Positions 11,993 to 21,659 of a stretch of DNA of 64,000 nt are shown here, one piece after another. The DNA lies in contig JAEMWC010000374.1 of assembly GCA_016490735.1 (NCBI GenBank), forward strand, positions 414,501-478,500. The letters are read 5' to 3'. The DNA is from Pachyseris speciosa. Taxonomy: Eukaryota > Cnidaria > Anthozoa > Scleractinia > Pachyseridae. The position numbers and the translations under genes were made by a program. How positions within the stretch are numbered: position 1 is the first letter of the stretch; each line of letters starts with the position of its first letter. The notes beneath the pieces are model-generated. The model saw only the letters and a list, made by a program, of their open reading frames with translations, was not told the DNA's origin and did not search any database.

Positions 11993-12651
11993 ATGTCTTT
12001 ACAAGAGAAGAAACTACAGACTAAGACGTCGAGAAAAACGAGCGATTCCAAAGACGAAACGGCTGAAAAAGTGAGGAGCAAAGCCAATGGATGAAGGAAA
12101 GAGAAGCAACGAAGTCTTCAGCAACAAAACTCAAATCTCTAAACAAAATAATCGGTCTCTTGTAAATGATGCTTCTGCGAAAATGAACACTCCAGAAATA
12201 TCTGCTGATATACTTAGTGCCCTAGCTGATACTGCTGCGGAAAGACTCGAAGCAACTTTGCAACCCACTGTCAGCCATATATAATCAAGAAAAAAAGAAT
12301 TAACGAAGACAGTGAGTCAGGCATTGCTAGTCACTTCTGTCCTCTATGTGAAAAATTCATGACAGTAGCAAGACACACACCCATTGCAGCTATTCCGTGT
12401 GGACACACATTTTGCATGACTTGTTTAAATGATTGCAAGAATTGTCCAACTTGTCATACTGTGGTAAGGTCAACTGCAGTAAATACCGTGATGCAGGGGA
12501 TTATCACGCACTTCAAAGAGCAACAGGAAAGAGAAAGACTCCAAAAGCTCAGGAAGAACACACTAGGCAATTTGCGGAAGAGTTCCATTCACTAACTCTG
12601 CGATGCAATGCTTTGAATAGCAAGTTTTGTTTTGTAGGAAAGACATTTTAG
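11993..12651 (+). pseudogene. RING-finger protein remnant with frameshifts
   Basis: An ATG at 11993 opens a basic Ser/Lys-rich N-terminus that stops near 12092. A second frame (12087-12284) is Ser/Asn-rich. A third encodes a RING-HC-like zinc finger: CPLC, then IPCGHTFCMTC, CKNC and CPTC, spanning about 12335-12460. RING domains bind two zinc ions and usually recruit E2 ubiquitin-conjugating enzymes. After the RING the sense shifts again to EEHTRQFAEEFHSLTLRCNA. Three frame changes in 650 bp argue for a pseudogene or indel-rich sequence. GTGAGG at about 12071 could instead be a splice donor. The helicase transposon lies just downstream, and a coiled-coil piece beyond it may belong to the same original gene. 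Confidence 0.6.
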
Positions 12652-12718
12652 CAATAAATAACACCTGAATGGCTTTGTGGAAGAAATTTGACGGGGACAG
12701 GTTACCGTATCAGAAACA

Positions 12719-12819
12719 TAGGTTGCGTTCATGTTACGAAATCCTTTTTCAGATTTAGACAATCCGGATTGTTCGATTGCAAAATCAGGATTTCGATTAG
12801 TCTAAAGGAACGCAACCAT
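12719..12819. repeat. 101-bp nested palindrome
   Basis: Nested arms: GGTTGCGTTC with GAACGCAACC, GAAATCC with GGATTTC, and a central perfect ACAATCCGGATTGT. The result is an imperfect hairpin almost without a loop, probably a tiny foldback element. Confidence 0.7.
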
Positions 12820-13105
12820 AGACTTGTATGCTCTGATCAGACTGCTGACATATTGGTGGTAACAGTGAGTACAACCTGGGAAGGTTCTCTAAACTACTGA
12901 GGGGGCCCTAATCAGGGTAGCCTGCATAACAGGCGCTTATTTAGCCGAGCGCGAAGCGCGAGACGAGGGGAAGAGAAAAATAAGCGCCTGCGCCAGTATA
13001 TTGTTTGCGCTCTTCCAACCGATCGTCTGGTGATAGGAAAACGCTGGTTGGTCAATTCATACCACGTGATACTAATATGAGAAAAATACACCAGAAACAA
13101 CAAAC

Positions 13106-13620
13106 ATGGCGACTGTGAGTTTCGACGAAGTTGTCAAACTTGTCTTTGATTTCTTCCCACACGTCGAAGATCTCAAGAATGAACAGAGAAGGTGTATTGC
13201 GGCGTTGCTAGAAGAGAGAGATGTGTTGGGTTCGCTGCCTACTGGGTTTGGTAAAAGCTCAATTACCAGTTTTACCCAAAAATATTCGAGCTGGTGACCT
13301 GCAAGACAGGATGCCATGTGCTCGTTGTTAGTGCGTTGAAAGCGATAACTATGGAGCAAGTTCAAGAATTGATTGAAATTGGCATTACAGCCGTCGAAAT
13401 TGGTGAAAGTCGCGAGACTGATGAGAGGATTCTCAATGGACGTAATCAAGTAGTGTTTGGAAGTGCGGAACTGTGGTTGAGGAAGAGCTGGTTACACAAT
13501 TTTAAGAAGTCTACCTTCAAAGACAACTGCGAGCTTGTTGTCGTAGACGAAGCTCACGTAGTTCAAAGTAGAAGAACGGTGTTTTCTCCCCAACTTCTTT
13601 CACAAAAGCAGAGTTTCTAA
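13106..13620 (+). pseudogene. RecQ-like ATP-dependent DNA helicase, N-terminal fragment
   Basis: The ATG at 13106 (ATGGCGACTG context) opens a superfamily 2 helicase N-terminus. Residues 25-33 (NEQRRCIAA) resemble the RecQ motif 0 region. The Walker A/motif I is LPTGFGKSS at residues 46-54. After a frame change near 13290, motif Ia-like HVLVVSALKAI and the Walker B/motif II VVVDEAHVV appear, with VFGSAELW between them. RecQ helicases unwind DNA 3' to 5' using ATP. Motifs III-VI, the second RecA lobe and the RQC/HRDC domains are absent, so this cannot be an active helicase. It sits about 190 bp inside the left TIR, so it is transposon cargo. A second related fragment is at 19160. Confidence 0.8.
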
Positions 13621-13875
13621 ACTCGGCAATCAGTGCTGGATCGGTGCTCTTCAGCGAATTCTTTGACTTAGCAAACTTTCCACACTCCGTTGAAATTTTT
13701 ACCTTTAACACCACACGTGCAAGCGCTTCGGTTTCCGTCGAATTCATGATCATAAACAACACACTCTTGTAATTGCTTTTTGCCGCTCGCTGAACTATCG
13801 ATGCCTGAAGTCCGTCGCACTTGATTTCTTTCACCTTCGCACTGTTAGTGTATGCCAAAAACACCTTAGGAATCA
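13575..13875 (-). pseudogene. Unidentified minus-strand coding remnant inside the transposon
   Basis: A minus-strand frame reads plausibly from about 13870 to 13600: KVFLAYTNSAKVKEIKCDGL, then a middle with TETEALARVVLKVKISTECG, then RNSAFVKEVGEKTPFF. No family was recognised. It abuts the truncated helicase tail to tail, as if an internal deletion joined two convergent genes. An (AAC)n tract follows on the plus strand at 13877-13905. Confidence 0.4.
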
Positions 13876-14445
13876 GAAACAACAACAACAACAACAACAA
13901 AAACAGTTCATAAGCTTATATTAATCATTCAATTTATACGGTGAACTACAGAACAAAGCTCATTTTAGGTTAATCACAACAACAACAACAACAATCCCTT
14001 CTCCTAACAGAACAAGTTAGAATAAAGAAAATGAAATTATAAAAAGAGTAATGGCTTCCTTAATAACTGTGAAAGCTAACGAAAGTAAGAAGCCAAAGTA
14101 AAAATGATTAATTTAAAAGACAGGTCGGACACACGAGTAACACACACAACAACAACAACACAACAACAACAACAAAAAAAACAAATTACAATACAATCAG
14201 CTACCTAAACTATCTACCTAAACTATCTACAACCATAATTTAAACATAGTCCTTAATGCAGCAAATAAATCAAAACAAAGAAGGCACATTGTCACATTGA
14301 AAAACAGAAATATTTGAAAGTGAAAACACTAGTGAAAACAGTATGGCGAAGCTTAAAACAAAATAAAATGATCCTCGAATTACATGACAAAAACCAAAAC
14401 AGGATTCAATATTTACTTAGCAGATCATCAATATTACCTTTGTGA

Positions 14446-14990
14446 TTGTTTGTGTTTCCTCCACTGGAATACTCATCAACCTTTGAATTTCCTCTTCCAA
14501 ACGAGCATTTCGATCTATGCTTTCTTTATTTTGTAGAGGAAAGTTTTCTTGAACCCACAACAATTTCTTCCTTGATCTTCCTTGCACACGAGACGAACCC
14601 GGGACGAAGCATCACCGGTGGCGTTTGGTGCGACTGATGGGGAACTGTTCGCGAGCCGTTTCACTGAAAGTTGCCTTGGTGTTGCCTTCAGACCTTCTTT
14701 GACTTCTGACAAGATTTTGCATGAAGAGAAAATACGCCTCGCGCATGTAAGATAAGACCTACTGGACCCCGCGTCCTTTTCCACAAAAATACCAAATCCC
14801 GAAAACACAGCTGATAATTGAAGGTCTTCGTTTCCTTTCCTTTGGGTCGCAGAAAAAACTGAAACTGTACTTGAATTTGAATGAAAAGGGCTTCGGCAAA
14901 ATCTACAAGACGAGTTGCAACTCCCTGATCCATAAACTTTAGTCGGAGTTCAAAAAGACATGGCTGTCGCATATGGCTTGAACTCCTTGG
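14446..14990 (-). pseudogene. Second minus-strand gene fragment of the transposon
   Basis: Reading inward from the right TIR, an ATG near 14990 or 14972 starts a short frame (MRQPCLFELRLKFMDQGVAT). It is followed in another frame by a Ser/Arg-rich segment (LKATPRQLSVKRLANSSPSV). The piece is too short and shifted to classify. Its position, opposite to the helicase gene, suggests the element once had two convergent genes, one possibly the transposase. Confidence 0.35.
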
Positions 14991-15639
14991 CGCGGGAAAT
15001 CATGTTTCGCGCGAATGATTGAAAGCATTTTGATTGGTCAATTCAAAACTAACTGTTAGTCGAATTTTGTGAGTGTGTCGGGGGGCGGAAGAGCATGAAC
15101 AATATACTGGCGACAGGCGCTTATTTTTCTCTTCCCCTTGTCTCGCGCTCCGCGCTCGCGTGTCGCGCTTGGCGCTCCATCTCTCCCGCTTCGCGCTCGG
15201 CTAAATAAGCGCCTGTTATGCAGGCTATAATCAGAGTATATCATGTATATTGTGCTTGCTGTTACATTCAAGATGGCGGCCGTTCGATCGAAGCAAAGGA
15301 GTCTTGATAATTCCATGGAAAAATGGGGGACTGTGAACGTTCTATCACAGTAGCAACATGGTAGTTATAGCAAAGGTAATGAGAATTTTAGGAGACAAGG
15401 AATACGGCATAAAGAGAGCACAATAAAGTGAATGAAGGAGAGACTTTGCATAATGTTTATTGGGAAAATAATTTTGCAAGTCGAGGAGAGACTTTGTATG
15501 CTGAATATGGGGCATAGAGAGATCTTATCTTAAATTTAATTTTAACTTGATTTAATGTTAAGCAGTAACATACTTTAGTTTCATAATTTTATTAGAGTGT
15601 GAAACGTCAACGTGTGCTGATATTTCTTTTTTTTTAGAC

Positions 15640-15850
15640 GAGGCTGAAAGTGTACTCAACACTATGCAAGAAGTGACAGAAGAGCTTCTGGACGAAAAAA
15701 ATTAAATTAAAAAATTGCAAATGGATAAAGAAGAACTGAAACAAAAGATCAACCCTCTACAGACGGAGCTTGATACTATCAAAGTGAAGGAAGAGGACTG
15801 CCAGAACCGATGCCAGGACTTGGAAATGAGATACAATGAAGAAAAATAGA
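15640..15850 (+). pseudogene. Coiled-coil exon remnant, possibly from the RING gene
   Basis: A good splice acceptor (poly-T then TTTAG, about 15638) precedes an acidic/basic heptad-like stretch: EAESVLNTMQEVTEELLDEK, a stop, then KLQMDKEELKQKINPLQTEL and IKVKEEDCQNRCQDLEMRYN. Strong coiled-coil character, interrupted by one stop. It lies 400 bp beyond the transposon that separates it from the RING exons, and RING plus coiled coil is a common combination. That link is inference. Confidence 0.45.
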
Positions 15851-16084
15851 CTTTCTCTGATTGAAGACACTGTGCAGAGAATTCAAAGAGCAAGGAAGTC
15901 AAGATGTCAAGATGATGGTGCATAATTTCGCTCTAAGAACTTTTTATGGTACATGTACATCTTATTGTGCCCTCTACAATTCTGCTAATCCACTTCCGTG
16001 CCCTCCAACAAGTTTTTCCTTTTTCGGAAACTAAGTTCAGGTGGAGGTCAATCAAATGTATCCATGACAATAAACGGCGTTTCT

Positions 16085-16470
16085 TTTAAACGGACACAGA
16101 GTGAACGGGTTTCCAGAACCACTATTTTAATGTTCGTTCCTGGAGTATCTGAGTTGCTCTTTCATCTTTACTTGACTCGTTGATAAACAGAAACTGTTCT
16201 GGTTGAAACTGAGAAGTAAATCGTTTGAACTCTGTGCCTCGCCCACGGCCAATGTTTTGAAGCTGCAAATTAACAAACAGTGTACAACACAACAACATGA
16301 GAACTAAATAATAACCTTTATTACAGAATGAACTACAAAAATTTGACTGCTAATCTCTTGCAGCCTTCAGTACCTTTTTTGCTGTCAATCCCATTTGCCG
16401 TATAGTTCTGCTGAGGCTTTGCGTTGCATACACTTCGCCTGTCTGGTATTCCAACCACGCTACTTGCAAC
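16085..16470 (-). pseudogene. Tc1/mariner-like transposase relic
   Basis: The minus strand at about 16470-16355 encodes a helix-turn-helix typical of Tc1-like DNA-binding domains: LEYQTGEVYATQSLSRTIRQ, then MGLTAKKVLKAARD. After about 90 non-coding bases ending in an AG, the sense resumes: GTEFKRFTSQFQPEQFLFIN followed by ESSKDERATQ. This matches the first catalytic Asp region of DDE transposases (FLDES), with Asp replaced by Asn. Downstream, PFIVMDTF resembles the block after it. The copy is short, shifted and lacks its catalytic Asp. The gap may be an intron or an insertion. Confidence 0.55.
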
Positions 16471-16854
16471 TCTCAAGGTACAGCAAGATAGAGCTCTGGA
16501 TTATCTTATAGCAAGGTGAATGATGGATTTCGATATCTGCAATTAAAATAATCTGCATCCATAAAAAGCTGATAAAAAGACAACGCAACTCATTTCAGAG
16601 ACCGACTTACTCAGCTACCTCATACCTTTCGTTTCTTTCTCCCGGGGTTCCCTTGAGCCCCCCTTTGTAAGCCTTTTTTAAGCAAACAACCTACAACATT
16701 CAGGTGGCAATCTGGTGAGTACCATCTGTTTGACACAATGTGACCCCCCTTTGAAAAATCCTGGCTTCGCCCCTGTCATTGCTGTATCTGAGTAGAGATG
16801 GGTTAGTAATCAGGCACATGATGATGTTATCAGTTCAATCTATAATAATTATAA

Positions 16855-17128
16855 TAACTTTATTAAGGTCTCAAATCTTTGTAGCCGAGCACAGACGCTC
16901 TACTTATTGGGGAGACTAAATCAAATCAAATCCAAATCCATGAGAAATTAAATCAAAAGGTGGTTTTTAGGGAGAGGGGAAAACCGGAGTACCCGGAGAA
17001 AAACTTCTTGGACAAGGGTAGAGAACCAACAAACTCAGTCCACTTATGACGCCGAGTCCAGGAATTGAACTCGGGACACATTGCTGAAAGGCAAGTGCTC
17101 TCACCACTACGCCAACCCTGCTCCCCCT
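16855..17128 (-). mobile_element. tRNA-derived SINE, minus orientation
   Basis: Same family as the SINE at 6925. On the plus strand the B box appears inverted around 17061-17072 (GGAATTGAACTC). The core reads GAGTACCCGGAGAAAAA and the AT-rich 3' tail is at the low-coordinate end (ATAATTATAATAACTTTATT). Confidence 0.75.
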
Positions 17129-17159
17129 TATCTGGTCATCTTTTTTATTTATTTAAAAT

Positions 17160-17400
17160 TTCTTGAATATTTATGGCCATGCATTTACAAAGTACTAAAT
17201 ACATGACTGATCATCGCACTACTTAAGCAGTAATGAAAATAAAGCCTGACAAAAATTCAAGCTTGTACGGGATTCGAACTCACGACCTCTGCGATACCGA
17301 TGCTACGCTCTACCGACTAAGCTAACAAGCCATCTGGGAGCTGGTTCAAATATATGATTTTCATATCTTAATTCTCACATTTATAAATTAATATATAGTA
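17160..17400 (-). repeat. tRNA-like repeat unit (copy 1)
   Basis: The minus strand contains a tRNA-like sequence around 17262-17335: GTTAGCTTAGTCGGTAGAGC (D arm), then GAGTTCGAATCCC (T arm). It is embedded in AT-rich DNA shared with 40180-40610 (AAATAAAGCCTGA, CTACTTAAGCAGTA). Mismatched acceptor pairs argue against a functional tRNA. Confidence 0.6.
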
Positions 17401-18480
17401 GTAGTGTATTGTATAAATGTATACAATGTACTCTTCAAAGCTTAGGTGTGAATAAAATAAGGACTGTACAGTAGTCAACATGACCTCAGCGATTCGGGCA
17501 CAATGCTTTTTTATTTTTCACGCTCTGTCCTGCTGCATTCATTCATTCATTTTTCGCTTTTCATTTTGCTATTGATTGCAGCTATTGATTGTGATGGAAA
17601 ACATTTGTCAATTTTCACTAAGAAAAATGCTACATTTTTCTAGTATTTTTTGAGGGAAAATTCTTTGTTTTTCTGTGTGCTATTCTAGTAATAATAAATA
17701 AATTAAAAATTTCTGAAGCGCTCTTTCCAGTTGTGATCAAACGCGCTTTACAAAAATTTCATATCAAATTAAATACAATATTGAATGGAGATTAAGTAAA
17801 AACTAAATTTAAAGTGGTTTGTTAAAAAGAAAGGTCTTGATTGATTTCTTAATACAATTTAAGGAAGCAACATTTCTAAAGCGAAGGAGCAGCATCAGCA
17901 AAGGAGCGAGCACCAAGAATTCATGGGCAAAATCTTAAACTGTTTTAGTTTGCCCGTGAATTCTTAGTCACAGTTTCCTCACTCAAGTATGATCTGAAAG
18001 ATCACCTCCTCCATCGTCCTCGGAGAAACTTTCGCTAGTCCTAATTTTGCCCATGAATATCTTCGTCCCAGCCCAACTCCTGTTGTTCGCCTACATGTAG
18101 ACTACAAGTCAAAACTGGAATTATGGGGGCTGGGTGGGGGACAACTATGAACGTCGGTTGGAGGGGATTTTTCACCTCTTCCTGGGAACGAGGTTAATCG
18201 TGAGAAAGCGCGTTTTTCGAAAAAGAATGGCTACCAAGTCAAGATGGCGTGCCTAGTATACTGACACAAAGTTTGAGTTAACTTTGCGTGCAGTTAACAA
18301 ACTCGCTCCCCATTAGTCAATTGTGAAAGACCCAAAGATGACACACTAAGATTAACATCTCCCCATGGATGTTGAAACAGATGTTCGTTTTCCCTCCATA
18401 TCATCGCCATGGCGAGGTGCTTGCACTTCGGTTGCCAAAAGACCAGGAACGGATGACGACTAAATTCTCAACTCTGCTAA
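17401..18480. other. No gene recognised
   Basis: AT-rich intergenic DNA. A short LINE/SINE-tail-like stretch sits near 17720-17760 (GCGCTTTACAAAAATTTC). A short inverted pair, CAAGAATTCATGGGCAAAAT with TTTGCCCGTGAATTCTTA, lies at 17915-17968. Confidence 0.5.
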
Positions 18481-18483
18481 CTC

Positions 18484-18757
18484 ATGCGACAGATTCCCAG
18501 AGCACAACACCAAGAATGGTTTATTCTTGAAGACGTCCAATCCACCAAAGAATTGTATTACCTCAACACCGCTTTGTTGTCGAAGATTTTTCACTATTCA
18601 CCCAAATGGACAAGATTACGAGTCGGAAAGTTTTCGGCCGAAAGGCGAGACTTTGTATACTCCAATGCAAGAAAAAGTGCTAGTGAACACGAGGAATATA
18701 GATATCTTTCTTTATTGGCGACGAGTCATCAAGATTCATCAGGACGGTTGAAGGTAA
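18484..18757 (+). other. Possible host exon of unknown function
   Basis: Two overlapping frames are open across 18484-18822. The region ends at a consensus splice donor (GAAG|GTAAGC, about 18753), which suggests a genuine or former exon. The frame from 18527 contains HPNGQDYESESFRPKGETLY. No family was recognised and the correct frame cannot be chosen from sequence alone. Confidence 0.3.
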
Positions 18758-19046
18758 GCTCAATCACAGGGAGCCCACACAAACTTACCCTGGCTCCAGA
18801 GGTCCGTTCTCAGAAAACCTAGGATAAAATAAAATGGTTTAAAAAAGCTCCCGAGACTGACCACTGGTCGCACAAGCAATCAACCTCATTTCCATGTGAC
18901 AAATTAGTTTAGAATTTGAACTAGGTCGCTGATTGGTTACTACATTGTCCGCTGGGATTTGACAATGTAACAGCGACCTTGATTGGCTACATGAAAGAAC
19001 ATCTCGCGTGAGATTGGGGCTTACATCACAACATACCAACAAAAAT

Positions 19047-19700
19047 GTAGTCTCCCTCTCAGCCTTTCTTTTTTTTGGGGGGGGGGGGTTGTCAAAAGCT
19101 TCTTTTGGGGGAGCGTTGCGTGACAGCCCTAAATACAGCTGCGAGGGAGCCTAACAAAAATGGCGAGCGTAGAGGGAGAGTTAAATCTCTTGACTTCTTA
19201 TAGAAATGCGGTTGATTACGCTCTAAGTTCAAAATTTTCGAACGTCGAACAACTGAAGCCTGCTCAGAAAGAAGCTCTCTTCAAATTTGTCGAACCAAGA
19301 GACGTGTTTTGTGTCCTTCCGACCAGTTGTGGTAAATCGTCGATTCTCGAGTTGGTGCCATTGGTCTGTGCGTATTTGCACGAAGAAGGGTTTGACTACC
19401 CAAAGAAGCCCATTCTGTTGATAATATTCCCTCTCAGTTTCTTGGTCGAGTCGCTCATTCAGGAGCTAGCTAATTACGGCATTTCTTCATGCTATCTTGG
19501 TGGCAATGGTCTTGTCAAAGATGATGTCTTGCAGCAATCTGTTGTATTTACCAGTCCCGAACTCGCTGTTTGCGAGGAAAGGTGGCGAAAATTTTTGCTG
19601 TCGCAAGAATTTCAAGATATCTTGTTTGGTTTGGTAGCCGATGAAGAACATCTGAAATTTTGTTCCTTGGCAAGCGAAAAAAGTGGCGAGATCGATTAAG
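19047..19700 (+). pseudogene. Second RecQ-like helicase N-terminal fragment in a transposon-end context
   Basis: The ATG at 19160 opens 179 codons. QLKPAQKEALFKFVEPRDVF leads to motif I LPTSCGKSS (about residues 54-62). Then ILLIIFPLSFLVESLIQELA (motif Ia region), VVFTSPELAVCEERW and a degenerate motif II, VADEEH in place of DEAH. The frame ends 16 residues later, so the rest of the helicase is missing. Just upstream, TAGTCTCCCTCTCAGCC (19047) is inverted relative to GCTGCGAGGGAGCCTA (19137), like subterminal repeats of a TIR element. No right end was found. Related to, but clearly diverged from, the fragment at 13106. Confidence 0.7.
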
Positions 19701-19904
19701 TTAAGTATTCTATTCTTACAGTCGAGTCAGGTCAAGCGTACCCCCCAAGGTTACATTAATGAGTTGATTATTTGAACATTGAACCCTATAGTCGCTTCGA
19801 ATATTGCAATCATTTTTGAAATATTCGAAACAAACTTCAATTACTGATTGGACTATGGCCGTAGATGTGCAGAGATTCAAAACGTTCTGTCTCCCGTACC
19901 CTGA

Positions 19905-20105
19905 TCTCCCTCCTCCCGTACGTTTTTCCCCTTACTCCGGTCCTGTTCCTGTTAAATTATTTCTCTGCTGCCTCCCACCCTTTTAGAACTTGCACTTCCT
20001 ACCTCCCCCTCCACCACCTCCTTTACCCCTCTCTCCCTCCTCCACCCACCCACCCCCCCCCCCATCACCTGGGCTTCCACCCCCTCCCCCATCCCCCACG
20101 AATTT
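19905..20105. repeat. Polypyrimidine CCTCCC-rich tract
   Basis: About 200 bp almost free of G, with CCTCCC and CCACCC clusters and a C12 run near 20055. Frames through it give Pro/Leu/Ser-rich peptides and are not considered genes. Confidence 0.8.
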
Positions 20106-20544
20106 AAATGGTATAAATTTTACTTGCCAGTACTACAGTACCATGGGACTCCTGTAGCAAGTACTGTTCACAAAATGTAAAATAATGATGCAACTCTGCC
20201 ATTCAGCAATGACTTTGCCTTTCATAACAAGGTTTTAAAACATGTTTTAAATTCCTATGGGATCACTTTTGTTTGGCGCAACTACCATCAGTAAGTATAA
20301 GCATTGTAGGTTTGTTGTGAGACTTGTCGAATACAGTGGAGTTCTGGCAGTCATTTCTAATTAGGAGAAAGAATTCAAGAACAAATGGAAATTTTTTCTG
20401 TCTTTATAATATTATATTTTTTCCTTTCTATTCTTGGCGTTTGTAGTGCAAGTATAAGTGGTAGTGTAGGGTAAGTATGTACGTAAATATCACATAATAC
20501 AGACAAAATATAATACACTTAATAAGACGAGCATTGCAAGTTAA

Positions 20545-20576
<32 letters not shown>

Positions 20577-20860
20577 TAATAATCAATTTATCAGTTAATC
20601 ATGACTGGCGCCCGACAGGCTTTAATTTTATTTAGTTTTTTTTCTCTTTTCTCCTTCTTTTATTGTGTAAACTTAGTCCAATGGGTGTAAAATATGATTT
20701 GTGACTTCTTACTGAATGTTGTAAATTAACGTTTAAAGGGTTATTTTGTTTTCAATAAAGTTGTTTAAAAAAAAGAATACAGTGGAGTTGTTCCATTTAA
20801 ATCTAGATGTACCTCGTTACTGGTTCCTGAGTAGTATTCTACTGTACTGGGGAGGGGGGG
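20106..20860. other. No gene; AAT repeat and a possible retroelement 3' end
   Basis: (AAT)n at 20548-20582. A poly(A)-signal-bearing end, TTTTCAATAAAGTTGTTT followed by A8, at 20748-20775 looks like a retroposed 3' terminus of unknown source. Confidence 0.4.
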
Positions 20861-20865
20861 GGGGG

Positions 20866-21015
20866 AAGGGAGCAGGAATGGCGCAGTCACCTCCCATCAG
20901 TGTGGCCCAGGACCCATCAACATGTGGGTTAAGTTTGTTTGTTCTTGTCCTTGCTCCGAGAGAGGTTTTTCTCCAGGTACTCCAGTTTTTTTCCAACATT
21001 TCCAAATGAAAATTG
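20866..21015 (+). mobile_element. tRNA-derived SINE, decayed copy
   Basis: GGGAGCAGGAATGGCGCAGT matches the head of the 6925 SINE and the core GAGGTTTTTCTCCAGGTACT is shared. The B box region is deleted or mutated. Preceded by a G-run. Confidence 0.65.
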
Positions 21016-21659
21016 GATCCAGAATTCAAGTTCATAGGTTTGACTGTGAAGTGTAACCCCTCGTGAAACAAAGTCGATTTATTAATTTTTTTAGGGTTCT
21101 GCTATGTTGCACACTGAACATTAGTTGGAGTGGCCTTCTTTTTCAATAGGTGTGTCCTTGAATATGTGGAGATTTGATGAGGAAAAGAAGCTTTATATTT
21201 CATGGTCATTTGTGTTCACAAATGCACAGGTAAAGTGGTGATAGCTCTAGTAAATTTTCAAAATTTAAGGCGGCTCTGAATCCGATTCCACCATTCCTTT
21301 TTAAGCTTTGCAAAATGTCAGATCTCAACATGCTAATTACTGTTCAACAATAAAAAAGGGGATCAGCCACAACCTCGGACAAAACTGTTGAGTCAATTCC
21401 ATGAATGTTTTAATTACGCGCAATAATGTGTCATCGAACCAGAAGACAGTTACCCCTCCCCCTCACCTCACATTCAATGTTGTTTGGGTCTAAAAGACGA
21501 CAAATACAATTTTTGTATAAGATGAGCTTTATTTAGACACAGTACACACCGTCAGGAGGTTACAAGAAAAAGTTAAAAGTGTTGAACTAAGACTAATTAC
21601 AAACGGTATAGAAATAATAGAAATATATGCAAGAACAAAGACTACATGATCAATAAAAT

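Larger units (their letters stand above)
12918..15227. mobile_element. TIR DNA transposon carrying a RecQ-like helicase fragment
   Basis: Left end TAGCCTGCATAACAGGCGCT and right end AGCGCCTGTTATGCAGGCTA are inverted repeats. Similarity extends inward for about 45 bp (TTATTTAGCCGAGCGCGAAG) and a second internal GCGCCTG block lies further in. Flanks TAATCAGGG (12909-12917) and TAATCAGAG (15228-15236) match at 8 of 9 positions, consistent with a 9-bp TSD. A simple TA duplication is the alternative reading. Inside, a helicase gene points in from the left and another frame points in from the right. About 13.6 kb looks like a deletion junction. No DDE transposase was recognised, so the superfamily is open; a 9-bp TSD would suit Mutator-like elements. 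Confidence 0.75.
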
